The notes under the pieces: model-generated
What the model saw: the letters and a program-made list of their open reading frames with translations, nothing else
What the model was told of the DNA's origin: nothing
Databases searched by the model: none
Shown here: one piece after another, positions 1 through 6,826 of the stretch
Position numbering within the stretch: the first letter of the stretch is position 1
Layout of the letters: every line of letters starts with the position of its first letter
Position numbers and translations under genes: made by a program
Assembly: GCA_023213215.1 (NCBI GenBank)
Contig: CP096136.1
Coordinates: 2,294,001-2,358,000, forward strand
DNA: 64,000 bases
Reading direction: 5' to 3'
Source: Flavobacterium sp. JAD_PAG50586_2
Lineage (GTDB): Bacteria > Bacteroidota > Bacteroidia > Flavobacteriales > Flavobacteriaceae

Positions 1-56
1 TATTGTTTTATGGAAATTAACGCAATTGGATATTTATACTGATAATATCGTATTAT

Positions 57-440
57 TTATCCTTTATTCTGCGAAATTTTTATCTGCATTATGGTAGCAA
101 TGCTTAAGGCTTGTGTTTTTATCTGTTCTGCTTTTTGCCCGATGAAATTTTCATCCACCGTTTGATAAAAGTGACCAAGCCAAATCTTGAATAGTTCTGG
201 TGTAAGGTGTTCCTTTTTATCAATATCTAAATGAATCTCAGTCAGGTTTCGGGTATAACCACCTGTTCCTAAAATAGCCTGCGACCAAAAGGTAACGAGG
301 ATAGGCAAATGTTCGAGGATTTTTATTTTGACTATTTCGGTAAAAATATAGCTGATGGCGTCATCTGCCAGTAGTTTTTTGTAGAACTCATCGACGAGTA
401 AATAGAGGTCGTCTTGGGTTTGGATATCCTGCATGTTCAT
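57..440 (-). CDS. Group III truncated hemoglobin
   Basis: A 127-residue globin of the truncated (2/2) group III type, a cytosolic haem protein usually linked to oxygen, NO or peroxide chemistry. The size fits the family. Visible family signs are an FWSQAILG segment near residue 52, a His-rich IHLDIDKKEHL stretch that should contain the haem-ligating region, and the Trp-containing helix FKIWLGHFYQTVDENF. A second Met two codons in (434) could also be the start. A TAnnTTTG-like element reads toward the gene at 454-461 on the minus strand, but no clear -33 TTG is seen. It stands alone, divergent from the small membrane gene at 688. The globin call is firm from motifs; the ligand and physiological role are unknown. 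Confidence 0.85.
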   Translation of the reverse strand: MNMQDIQTQDDLYLLVDEFYKKLLADDAISYIFTEIVKIKILEHLPILVTFWSQAILGTGGYTRNLTEIHLDIDKKEHLTPELFKIWLGHFYQTVDENFIGQKAEQIKTQALSIATIMQIKISQNKG

Positions 441-687
441 TTGAATTACTGTACAAAGTTACCGCATAGTCTTTTTATAGCAGGTGATTTTAATCATTTT
501 TTGCAAAGAATTACCTTAATGTGAATAGTGTAGTTGCGTTGGGTTTTATTCAGGACGTGTTGGATATAAAGTTGGTTCCTGCTTTGAATGTGGAGTGAGG
601 ATTGAGTTAGACCCAATTCGAAATTTTCTTTATCTTTAGGAACAATTTATTTGAGGAATATAATAAACTATAATAAAACCAAGAACA

Positions 688-909
688 ATGAACAGATTTT
701 TTTACTTTAAGGTTACTTTTTTATCAGTTACTGCAGGGCTTTTTGCCGGAATTTTAGTGTATGGATTATTTGAAGTTGATTTTTCAAATACTGAAGCAAT
801 AACCACATTGTTTTTAAAATCTTTGGTGACAGCGGCTGCAACCGGATTGATATTGGGATTGTTGAATATGTATTTCAAGATTGGTAATTTTCAGAAGAAA
901 GAAGATTGA
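688..909 (+). CDS. Small two-helix membrane protein
   Basis: A 73-residue protein that I cannot assign to a named family. It has a short basic N-terminus, a hydrophobic segment at about residues 8-27, an acidic loop (EVDFSNTEA) and a second glycine/alanine-rich hydrophobic segment at about 40-62, then a charged tail ending KKED. This predicts a two-pass inner-membrane protein. Its stop codon lies 8 bp before the ATG of the next gene at 918, so the two are probably co-transcribed. Coding reality is supported by the tight spacing and clean membrane topology; the function is unknown. Confidence 0.6.
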   Translation: MNRFFYFKVTFLSVTAGLFAGILVYGLFEVDFSNTEAITTLFLKSLVTAAATGLILGLLNMYFKIGNFQKKED

Positions 910-917
910 TTGTTGTG

Positions 918-1340
918 ATGGACTTAGAAGCACAAATCAAAAACTACATAAAGAGTCAGCCTGAATCAAAACGCATTGATATGCATGAGCTGCATAGGCT
1001 TATACTTAAAGTAATGCCGGATTGTAAGTTGTGGTTCCTGGATGGTAAAAATGAGGAAGGCAAAGTGGTTTCCAATCCAAACATTGGGTATGGGATTCAG
1101 ACGATGGCTTATGCTGATGGAACAAGCAGGGAATTTTATCAAATTGGTTTGAGTGCCAACACTAGTGGAATATCTGTTTATATTATCGGAATAAAAGATA
1201 AGAAATTCCTAGCTGAAACCTATGGAAGTAAACTCGGAAAGGCTAGTGTTAGTGGCTATTGCATTAAGTTTAAATCCTTAAAAGACATAAACGTTGACGT
1301 GCTTGAGGCTGTTATACGATTTGGGCTGAATAAGGAATAA
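918..1340 (+). CDS. DUF1801-like protein
   Basis: A 140-residue soluble protein. The ATG at 918 is preferred over an in-frame TTG at 906 because the TTG would overlap the preceding stop. The pattern of an N-terminal helix, KVMPDCKLWF, then GYGIQTMAYADG and a C-terminal segment on the theme 'KSLKDINVDVLEAVIRFG' resembles the DUF1801/YdhG-like fold common in Bacteroidota. The biochemical role of that family is not established. It follows the small membrane gene by 8 bp in the same direction and converges on the TPR gene 7 bp away. The family call is tentative. Confidence 0.55.
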   Translation: MDLEAQIKNYIKSQPESKRIDMHELHRLILKVMPDCKLWFLDGKNEEGKVVSNPNIGYGIQTMAYADGTSREFYQIGLSANTSGISVYIIGIKDKKFLAETYGSKLGKASVSGYCIKFKSLKDINVDVLEAVIRFGLNKE

Positions 1341-1347
1341 ACCCAAC

Positions 1348-2463
1348 TCATTTTGAAGTAGCAGTCTTTTCCAGCCTGTCTTCCAAGACTAATGCAATGG
1401 CTTTTTTGAGGTCTTCCAGTGGAATGTTGTCCGTTGCCCAGCCATAAGGATAGGTTAGATGCGAATCATCCTTTACTTCACAAAGCAGATGTTTAGGGCC
1501 ATTAGCTATTTGGATGGTTTTTTCGACAGTGAATTTACGCTCCACTTTATCTCCGGCTTTGTTCAATAAATGTACTTTATACGAAAGACCCAAAACCTCT
1601 TTAGGATTTTCGAAGTATTTGTAAACCGTCAAGGTTTGTTTGTTCCAGGTGTATTCATCCACAGCAGCATTCTTAAATTTCATTTCCTCTTTAGGGAGTT
1701 CGTTATTTTTATAGGCAGTCCGCATCAAATCAAAAACAGCATCCGCTTTAGCATATTCCTTTGCAGCATTATAGGCTTTGATTAGTTTGGGATAATATTC
1801 ATAGTCCTTAGGTCTAAGTGCTATCGCCTCAGCATAGGCAAGTGCTGATTTTTGGTAATTCTGAGTATAACTATATTCAAGCTGTCCAATAGACAATAAG
1901 GTGTTTACATAATGGCTGTTTTGTTTAGGGACTTTTTCGGCAGCAATATAATAGAGTTTCAGTGCTTTTTCGAAATCATGCTTTCCATGGTAGATATACG
2001 CCACCCAAAAATGAGGCTCTCCAAAAGTATTGGGAAATCGGGTAGCTTCTTCAAAATAGCCCAATGCCTTATCTTCTAAACCCTGAAATTTATAGATAAG
2101 CCCTTTCTGGTTCATGTATTCCTGGTTATTGGGTTCTTTTTTCAGAGCCAGATCAACTTCCACCAAAGCTTCTTTGTATTTTCTTTGAAAAGTAAGTGAC
2201 ACCCCTTTATAGAAGTGGGTTGTGCTGTTATCATACCCTTTTGCAATGGCCTGATCGTAGAACGCCACCGCTTTTTCGTCGTTTTCCAATTGAAAAAAGG
2301 CAAAACCAACCATATATAATTCTTCGGCATTTAATATTTCGGCCTTGTCTTCAAGGGTAACGAGTGCCTGGTAGTCTTTGCTGTTATAAAGTTCAGTAGG
2401 AGATTGCCCGTATCCAACAAGATGAACTAAAACCGCAAAAATAAATAGTATTATTTTTTTCAT
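1348..2463 (-). CDS. Secreted or periplasmic TPR-repeat protein
   Basis: A 371-residue protein with a cleavable signal peptide (MKKIILFIFAVLVHLVGYGQ, predicted cut after the Gln at about 20), so it acts in the periplasm or outside. Residues 20-250 are tandem tetratricopeptide repeats; the recurring pattern is seen in AEELYMVGFAFFQLENDEKA, KALGYFEEATRFPNTFGEPH and SALAYAEAIALRPKDYEYYP. After residue 255 the sequence becomes beta-rich and non-TPR. TPR arrays usually scaffold protein-protein contacts; the partner is not evident. It is transcribed alone and converges on the gene ending at 1340. Confidence 0.8.
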   Translation of the reverse strand: MKKIILFIFAVLVHLVGYGQSPTELYNSKDYQALVTLEDKAEILNAEELYMVGFAFFQLENDEKAVAFYDQAIAKGYDNSTTHFYKGVSLTFQRKYKEALVEVDLALKKEPNNQEYMNQKGLIYKFQGLEDKALGYFEEATRFPNTFGEPHFWVAYIYHGKHDFEKALKLYYIAAEKVPKQNSHYVNTLLSIGQLEYSYTQNYQKSALAYAEAIALRPKDYEYYPKLIKAYNAAKEYAKADAVFDLMRTAYKNNELPKEEMKFKNAAVDEYTWNKQTLTVYKYFENPKEVLGLSYKVHLLNKAGDKVERKFTVEKTIQIANGPKHLLCEVKDDSHLTYPYGWATDNIPLEDLKKAIALVLEDRLEKTATSK

Positions 2464-2572
2464 ACGCTGTGTTTTAGATGGGGCCGAGATGTTGTTTAGT
2501 TATTTGATTGTTAGGTTCACATTACTAAACTGTTAAGTAAAGATATAATTTTTTATTGAAAAAAATACCCGA

Positions 2573-2602
2573 ACAAAAAAAGCGGTCTCTTCCGAAACCG
2601 CT
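2573..2602 (-). terminator. Rho-independent terminator
   Basis: On the minus strand an AGCGGTTTC / GAGACCGCT stem-loop is followed by a run of seven T. It lies 25 bp past the stop of the small secreted-protein gene ending at 2627 and fits as its terminator. Confidence 0.85.
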
Positions 2603-2626
2603 AATAAGGAGTAAGATGAATTACTT

Positions 2627-2974
2627 TTATTGTCTTTTGGTATTAATTATAATAGATGGATTAACCCGTTGCTCGCTTCCCGATTTCGGTTCGAGGACTA
2701 CTACTTCTACCAATGCTATAGTCTTTGGATCTATTGTAAAACTTTGTAGATTTTCTACCAGTTTGTCATTTACCATCACATTTACGTTCTGTTCATCCCT
2801 AATAGATGCATTCTTTTCCTTAATTCCGTCAACAACCTTTTGTAGGGAAGTTAAACGGGAATTATTTTCAGATTTTACAGTTGTATTATCCTGTGCAAAA
2901 CCATTCAGCGAAACTAAAAGTAATGCTAGGGAAACAAGGTTTTTATAACCGATGAGATGGGATAGCGTTTTCAT
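2627..2974 (-). CDS. Small secreted protein of unknown function
   Basis: A 115-residue protein with an N-terminal signal peptide (hydrophobic NLVSLALLLVSLNGFAQ, predicted cleavage after FAQ near residue 28). The mature part of about 87 residues is charged and mixed: an Asn/Ser-rich helix-like region (SLQKVVDGIKEKNASIRDEQ), then a beta-like segment ending in IIINTKRQ. No family is recognised. It is a single-gene unit with its own terminator at 2573-2602. Confidence 0.6.
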   Translation of the reverse strand: MKTLSHLIGYKNLVSLALLLVSLNGFAQDNTTVKSENNSRLTSLQKVVDGIKEKNASIRDEQNVNVMVNDKLVENLQSFTIDPKTIALVEVVVLEPKSGSEQRVNPSIIINTKRQ

Positions 2975-3080
2975 TTGTCCTAGTTTTATTAACCAAAGTT
3001 AACTCTGTTTCTGAGTGAACTAAGTTATAAAATATTTTGGTTTTATTATAGTATTATAGGTTTATAAAAAAGGTTTCTTT

Positions 3081-3683
3081 TTATAGTGTTATAAATGCCG
3101 AAAGGTCAGCTTCCAATTGCGCCGCATTTTCAAAATGTATGGCATAAAACCCAATTTCACGTGCAGCTTCTACATTGTGGATATTATCATCTATAAAAAT
3201 GCTTTCTTCAGCTTTTAGATCATATCGGTCCAGCAGCAGTTGGTAAATCCTTTTGTCGGGTTTTATCAATTTTTCCACTCCCGACACTACGATTCCGTCA
3301 AACTCCTTAAAAAACGGGAACCTTCGATAAGCAATGTCAATGGTCTCTGCTGACCAATTAGTCAGGCCATAAAGCGGGTAATTTTTCTTCAGCTTATACA
3401 AGAGGGCAACGGTTTCGGGGATTTCGCTTTTCAGCATGACTTCCCACTGATCGTAAAAAAGCCGGATGGAAGCACTGTGCTCCGGAAACTTATTTTGCAA
3501 TTCAATTGTACCTTCCGAAAGCGAACGGCCTCTGTCCTGCTCAATATTCCATTCCTCCGTACAGATGTTTTTAAGGAAAGACTCCATTTCCTCAGTATCC
3601 TTAAAATGGTCCTTATACAAATGTCGTGGATTCCAGTCTACCAGCACGCCACCGAAGTCGAAGATTATGTTTTTGATTTTCAT
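3081..3683 (-). CDS. HAD-superfamily hydrolase (YihX-like)
   Basis: A 200-residue cytosolic haloacid-dehalogenase-type phosphatase. All four HAD motifs are visible: motif I FDFGGVLVDW (residues 9-18, nucleophile Asp), motif II LTNWS (about 116), motif III Lys in KLIKPDKRIY (about 143) and motif IV ESIFIDDNIHNVEAA (about 160). The DFGGVLVDWNP variant and the length fit the YihX/epoxide-hydrolase-N-terminal-like branch, whose members dephosphorylate sugar phosphates such as glucose-1-phosphate. The exact substrate cannot be inferred. It is a single-gene unit. Confidence 0.85.
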   Translation of the reverse strand: MKIKNIIFDFGGVLVDWNPRHLYKDHFKDTEEMESFLKNICTEEWNIEQDRGRSLSEGTIELQNKFPEHSASIRLFYDQWEVMLKSEIPETVALLYKLKKNYPLYGLTNWSAETIDIAYRRFPFFKEFDGIVVSGVEKLIKPDKRIYQLLLDRYDLKAEESIFIDDNIHNVEAAREIGFYAIHFENAAQLEADLSAFITL

Positions 3684-3697
3684 ATTAATTGTGTTGT

Positions 3698-3722
3698 GAT
3701 TCCCGAAGGAGGGAATCTTTTT
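3698..3722 (+). terminator. Terminator-like hairpin without an obvious gene
   Basis: GATTCCC and GGGAATC arms around a 6-nt loop, followed on the plus strand by TTTTT. No plus-strand gene ends here, so it may be a remnant or may act in the leader of the HAD gene that starts at 3683 on the minus strand. Confidence 0.45.
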
Positions 3723-3764
3723 ATTAAAGTATAGGTTTACAGATAATAAGATGTGATTTCATTT

Positions 3765-3929
3765 TCATAAATGTTTCTTATGAAGATTGGCTAAATGGGC
3801 TTCAGTATCAAAGTTTGAAACCATTCCACTTTTTTCGCCAATTTCAATTTCCTCCCTGAACATCTTTATTTTTTGTTCTTCTATTTCGAGTAACCTCAAT
3901 GCAGTTCGCACAACTTCCTTGTTTTTTAT
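3765..3929 (-). pseudogene. Remnant of a ParD-like antitoxin
   Basis: A 54-codon open frame on the minus strand has no start codon and is preceded directly by an in-frame stop at 3930-3932. Its translation contains NKEVVRTALRLLEIEEQKI and continues through a GEKSGMVSNFD segment to the end. This matches the C-terminal two-thirds of ParD/CopG-type type II antitoxins, where SEVVRxGLRLLEEEE and GxxSGxxxxFD are typical. The N-terminal ribbon-helix-helix DNA-binding strand is missing. No ParE toxin is seen nearby. It is read as a decayed toxin-antitoxin locus in the accessory zone. Confidence 0.6.
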
Positions 3930-4013
3930 TTAAATTCATTTTTTGTGAAAGGATATAACTCCCTCATAGCCGAATCTTTAGGCTATCTTCCAAATGTATC
4001 AATTTTTTCCGAT

Positions 4014-4041
4014 GTAGAGACGCGATTAATCGCGTCTCTAC
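4014..4041. repeat. 28-bp perfect palindrome with a partial third arm
   Basis: GTAGAGACGCGATT is followed immediately by its exact reverse complement. A diverged further copy of the right arm (AATCGCGTCTTTAC) follows at 4043-4056 and contains the stop codon of the HTH gene ending at 4053. It looks like a REP-type intergenic palindrome that landed at the gene end. Confidence 0.7.
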
Positions 4042-4052
4042 TAATCGCGTCT

Positions 4053-4409
4053 TTACTTCATCTCCCTAAACACCTCCAACTGTATCTCCATTTTCTTAAT
4101 CAGCTCTTCCTTTTCGGCCAGTTGTACCCTGAGTTCTTTTTCAGCTTCAGTCTCAAACGGGATCTTTAGGCGCTGGCCCAGGTCCATTAAAAGATTATAG
4201 TTAATGACCCGGCTGATGCGCCATAAAATGATTGTTTGGAGACCCCGTTGCTTAAAATATTGAGTAAGGGTCTGAGGAATTACGTCAAGATATGCTGCGA
4301 CGTCTTTTTTCTTCACTGTGCTTTGCTCGATATGCCATTGTAAAAAATTACCCAGTTTTGGCGGGTCATCCTTTCGCGTCTTAAGGTATTTTTTCTCTAA
4401 ATGAGTCAT
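4053..4409 (-). CDS. Small HTH DNA-binding protein with C-terminal coiled coil
   Basis: A 118-residue protein. Residues 18-75 form a helix-turn-helix-like core: KLGNFLQWHIEQSTVKKKDV, then AAYLDVIPQTLTQYFKQRGL, a typical recognition-helix pattern (VAAYL..IPQTLTQY), then WRISRVINYNLLMDLG. Residues 85-118 are a heptad-like Glu/Lys-rich coiled coil (AEKELRVQLAEKEELIKKME), suggesting dimerisation. This looks like a XRE-like regulator without an effector domain. Upstream of its ATG, starting 58 bp away, is an array of nine 22-bp repeats, which may be its operator. The 3' end runs into a palindromic repeat. The regulatory target is unknown. Confidence 0.6.
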   Translation of the reverse strand: MTHLEKKYLKTRKDDPPKLGNFLQWHIEQSTVKKKDVAAYLDVIPQTLTQYFKQRGLQTIILWRISRVINYNLLMDLGQRLKIPFETEAEKELRVQLAEKEELIKKMEIQLEVFREMK

Positions 4410-4466
4410 AGGTTTAGTGTATTAAAATTTGATAATTATGTGAATTTTATAAAAAATGGCGTTTAT

Positions 4467-4664
4467 ACCCAACTAACTTACATAAGAACCCCAACTAAGT
4501 TTGGTAACATCCTGAACTGAGTTATGTAAGAAAACAAACTAAATTGGATAAGAACCAAAATAGAGTTATCTAAGAACCCAAGCTAAGTTATGTAACAACA
4601 TCAAATTAGTTATATAAGAACCCCAGCTAAGTTGGGTAACAACCCAAACTAACTTAGGTAAGAA
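4467..4664. repeat. Nine-unit 22-bp degenerate tandem repeat array
   Basis: Nine consecutive units end in TAAGAA or TAACAA at exact 22-bp steps (4483, 4505, 4527, 4549, 4571, 4593, 4615, 4637, 4659), with a decayed tenth after 4664. The approximate consensus is CCCAAACTAAGTTA-GTAAGAA. Bases inside the units drift, but the spacing never slips. A 22-bp period is not a multiple of three, so it is not a protein repeat. Units are contiguous with no spacers, so it is not a CRISPR. The period is about two turns of DNA, which puts every unit on the same helix face. Confidence 0.85.
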
Positions 4665-4702
4665 CCTAAATTAATAAGGTGTAATGCCAATAAGAATAAA
4701 GC

Positions 4703-4727
4703 AAAAAAACGCTCCCGAAGGAGCGCC
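4703..4727 (-). terminator. Rho-independent terminator
   Basis: On the minus strand GGCGCTCC / GGAGCG arms close a TTCG loop and run into seven T. It lies 25 bp after the stop of the unknown gene ending at 4752. Confidence 0.85.
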
Positions 4728-4751
4728 TACCATCAAGTATGGTATTTACAG

Positions 4752-5242
4752 CTATTGTTCAGGTGCATCAGCACGTTTTCCTGGTCCGCCCTGTCCTGCA
4801 AAGCGTTGCTTCAACTGGTCGTAGATCGCATCGGCTCCTGGTATTCCGGCATCTGCTGCCGAACCGAATAATTTGTAAATGGTCAGTCCGGAGGCATAAG
4901 CTTCACTTCCTGCCAGTAATTGTGTGTCCTGCAATTTTTCCAGCGTTTGTTTCAACAACAGGATAATTTCATCCAATTGTGAAAAAGAGTCATGTCTGCC
5001 TGCATATTTGGTACAGAAATATAAGATGGCAGTAAGCTGGCGTTGTTTAAACCGGCATTTATTGCATCCTCTGTGAATGCTTTGTTATTGACATCAATCG
5101 CTAAAAGCCCCATCTTTTCTTCCTTAGTTAAGCCTACAAGGAATGGAAAGTTGATGTTAATGTTTTGGATTGCGCTTTTTACTGAGGCAATCTGCGCTGC
5201 AGTGGCTGTAATGTTAAGCCTGTTGTTAGTTAAATTTGACAT
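4752..5242 (-). CDS. Unknown Bacteroidota-type protein, frameshifted
   Basis: Read across one slip this is a protein of about 163 residues: MSNLTNNRLNITATAAQIAS at the start, a central ADMTLF-SQLDEIILLLKQ junction, LLAGSEAYASGLTIYKLFGS, and a C-terminal segment ending in ADAPEQ. The frame breaks at the run of five A at 4982-4986 (five T on the coding strand); six would restore one continuous frame. The protein is mostly helical, lacks a signal peptide and ends in a Gly/Gln-rich basic tail. It resembles short uncharacterised proteins I associate with Bacteroidota, but I can give no function. It has its own terminator at 4703-4727. Confidence 0.6.
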
Positions 5243-5440
5243 TATTAAGTAGTTTAAACGATTAAACCGCTAAATAAGTAAGTTTAATCTAATTTTAATA
5301 CCACAATGTTACGAACGGTAGGTTATAGCGTATGAGAGGTAGGAATGATGTTATGAACGGTTTTTTTGTAGTATTTTTTTATGGAATAGAAAGGTCTAAA
5401 TTTTAGGATTTGGAACCGGTTTGTGTAAGGAACATACAAA

Positions 5441-5465
5441 AGGGAATTTCGAAAGAAATTCCCTT
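5441..5465 (-). terminator. Hairpin next to direct repeat A
   Basis: AGGGAATTTC and GAAATTCCCTT arms, with a short T-run on the minus strand. It directly adjoins repeat A (5467-5557). The same hairpin-plus-repeat arrangement recurs at repeat B. Confidence 0.6.
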
Positions 5466-5466
5466 G

Positions 5467-5557
5467 AAGGGTACATGACGGGGATTCTACCGAACCAGAT
5501 TTTTGGGTTTTGGAATGGGTTGTTAGGGTTATTCTCGAGAATCTTTCGGCTTGATAT
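5467..5557. repeat. 91-bp direct repeat, copy A
   Basis: Aligns without gaps to copy B at 6733-6823 (constant offset of 1266 bp), with about 11 mismatches in 91 bp. The best conserved blocks are ATGACGGGGATTCTACCGAA and TTATTCTCGAGAATCTTTCG. The second contains a palindrome centred on CTCGAG. On the minus strand the first block reads GGTTCGGTAGAATCCCCGTC, reminiscent of a tRNA T-arm and acceptor end, followed by a hairpin. Confidence 0.85.
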
Positions 5558-5629
5558 TTGCAATAAATTAATATCAATAGCAAGCCAAGAATTTATAAAT
5601 TATTGACATAATTTGTAAATTATTTTGAT

Positions 5630-5637
5630 TATATTTG
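5630..5637 (+). promoter_or_regulatory. Possible TAnnTTTG promoter for the GNAT-like gene
   Basis: TATATTTG sits 5 bp before the ATG at 5643, with TTGACA 24 bp upstream at 5603, slightly longer than the usual 19-21 bp. If used, the transcript would be leaderless or nearly so. Confidence 0.35.
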
Positions 5638-5642
5638 TTTCT

Positions 5643-6125
5643 ATGCATATAGTACATGTAGCGACTCAGGAGCCACGAAATATTGTCATCGAAAAAATGG
5701 AAGATATTGACTTTAAAAAGATAAAGCGTGTAAACTTTAATTTTAATTGGGGTTCAGAAAAGAAAAATCAAGTCTTTAAGTTGAGCATAGAAGGCGAAGA
5801 GGAAATTCTAGGTTTAATGTCACTCATTCATTTTGAACAGGAGCAAAGAATAGAAATAAATTTACTTGCTGCATCAAAAACAAATATTGGACAAAATAAA
5901 ATTTACGATAGAATTGCTGGAAATTTAATTGCTTATGCTTGCAGGGAATGTGTAAAATTACATCCAGAATACGCATGTGTTTCTTTGATTCCTAAAACAG
6001 ATCTCAGACAGCATTATGTTGATCAATATGGTATGATTGATGACGGTGGATATCACTTATACCTAGAAGGAATCAGTCTTTATCAGATAATAAATAATTT
6101 TGACATATGGAATTTAAAAAAATAA
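5643..6125 (+). CDS. GNAT-like protein, candidate toxin
   Basis: A 160-residue cytosolic protein; the ATG at 5643 is preferred to an in-frame TTG at 5625. The N-terminal half is beta-rich, and the second half carries NKIYDRIAGNLIAYACRECV followed by CVSLIPKTDLRQHYVDQYGM and HLYLEG. This layout is similar to the acetyl-CoA-binding helix and terminal strands of GNAT N-acetyltransferases, although the canonical Q/RxxGxG/A loop is not clear. Its end overlaps the start of the HTH gene by 19 bp (6107-6125), as in type II toxin-antitoxin pairs that combine a GNAT toxin with an HTH partner. The pair is flanked by 91-bp direct repeats. Both the fold and the toxin role are inference. Confidence 0.45.
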   Translation: MHIVHVATQEPRNIVIEKMEDIDFKKIKRVNFNFNWGSEKKNQVFKLSIEGEEEILGLMSLIHFEQEQRIEINLLAASKTNIGQNKIYDRIAGNLIAYACRECVKLHPEYACVSLIPKTDLRQHYVDQYGMIDDGGYHLYLEGISLYQIINNFDIWNLKK

Positions 6126-6652
6126 AAGAGAAATATGACTCTAATGAAATAGTTAAGTCATATGTTTTTAGGCCTACTTTAACTAAAAAACAAAAGGAAA
6201 AAGCGGACGGTGAATTAGCTAAATCACGAGAAAGCAGGAAATCACAAATTACAGATGCACAAAAGATTTATTCTAATCTTTTGCAATTGAGATTTCTTAT
6301 GGAAGATTATATTAAATCAGAATCATATGATGAAAAATTAACATTTGCATATTTCCTACGTCATTATATAAAACTTAAATATCGGGTAAATAAGGAATTT
6401 GCAAAAGATATTCATCTTGATGAAACCGAACTAAGTTCCATTTTAAATAGTCGGAGACCACCTTCTGATAAAACAATCATTAGACTTGAATTGCATTCTA
6501 ACAACACTATATCAGCCATTAGTTGGTTTAAAGTTCTTGAAAAAGAGAAAGAGCATCAATTTTATACAAATAAAAATATACGGAAGGAAGAAGAAAAGAA
6601 TGTTAAAAATCGACTAGTTTTTGATTTTGGACCTGAATCACATGTGGTGTAA
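6107..6652 (+). CDS. XRE-like HTH protein, candidate antitoxin
   Basis: A 181-residue protein. Residues 1-60 are highly charged and probably flexible or helical. Residues 85-150 contain an HTH-like unit (LTFAYFLRHYIKLKYRVNKE, FAKDIHLDETELSSILNSRR, TIIRLELHSNNTISAISWFK), resembling the addiction-module antitoxin layout in which a plant-HigA-like XRE fold binds the operator and toxin. A lysine-rich tail follows and ends in DFGPESHVV. It overlaps the upstream gene by 19 bp, which implies translational coupling. A terminator follows at 6701-6728. The HTH is fairly clear; the antitoxin role is inferred from gene order. Confidence 0.5.
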   Translation: MEFKKIKEKYDSNEIVKSYVFRPTLTKKQKEKADGELAKSRESRKSQITDAQKIYSNLLQLRFLMEDYIKSESYDEKLTFAYFLRHYIKLKYRVNKEFAKDIHLDETELSSILNSRRPPSDKTIIRLELHSNNTISAISWFKVLEKEKEHQFYTNKNIRKEEEKNVKNRLVFDFGPESHVV

Positions 6653-6700
6653 ATAAATAATTAAAAATAAAAATGCCTAATTCCGAAAGTATAAAAACAA

Positions 6701-6728
6701 AAAAAGTCCTGATAATTCAGGACTTTTT
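6701..6728 (+). terminator. Terminator after the GNAT-like/HTH pair
   Basis: AAAGTCCTGA / TCAGGACTTT stem with A and T tracts on both sides, so it can work in both directions. It lies 49 bp after the HTH stop and immediately before repeat B. Confidence 0.85.
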
Positions 6729-6732
6729 AGTT

Positions 6733-6823
6733 AAGGGTATATGACGGGGATTCTACCGAACCGGATTTGTGGATTTTGGAGTGGGCTATAAGAGTTATTC
6801 TCGAGAATCTTTCGGCGTGATAC
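6733..6823. repeat. 91-bp direct repeat, copy B
   Basis: Partner of copy A at 5467-5557, about 88 percent identical with no indels. It ends 3 bp before the stop codon of the DUF262 gene at 6827 and separates the two cassettes. Confidence 0.85.
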
Positions 6824-6826
6824 TAA

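Noticed and set aside
2556..2948. Plus-strand ORF of 130 codons
   Set aside because: It lies opposite the signal-peptide-bearing minus-strand gene and its terminator; it is Ser/Phe-rich in the manner of an antisense shadow.
4467..4664. CRISPR array
   Set aside because: Units are contiguous 22-bp repeats with internal drift and no unique spacers between conserved repeats, and no cas genes are near.
5323..5583. 86-codon minus-strand ORF across repeat A
   Set aside because: It reads through a repeated non-coding element and a hairpin, and its translation has no protein-like features; the same sequence recurs at repeat B.
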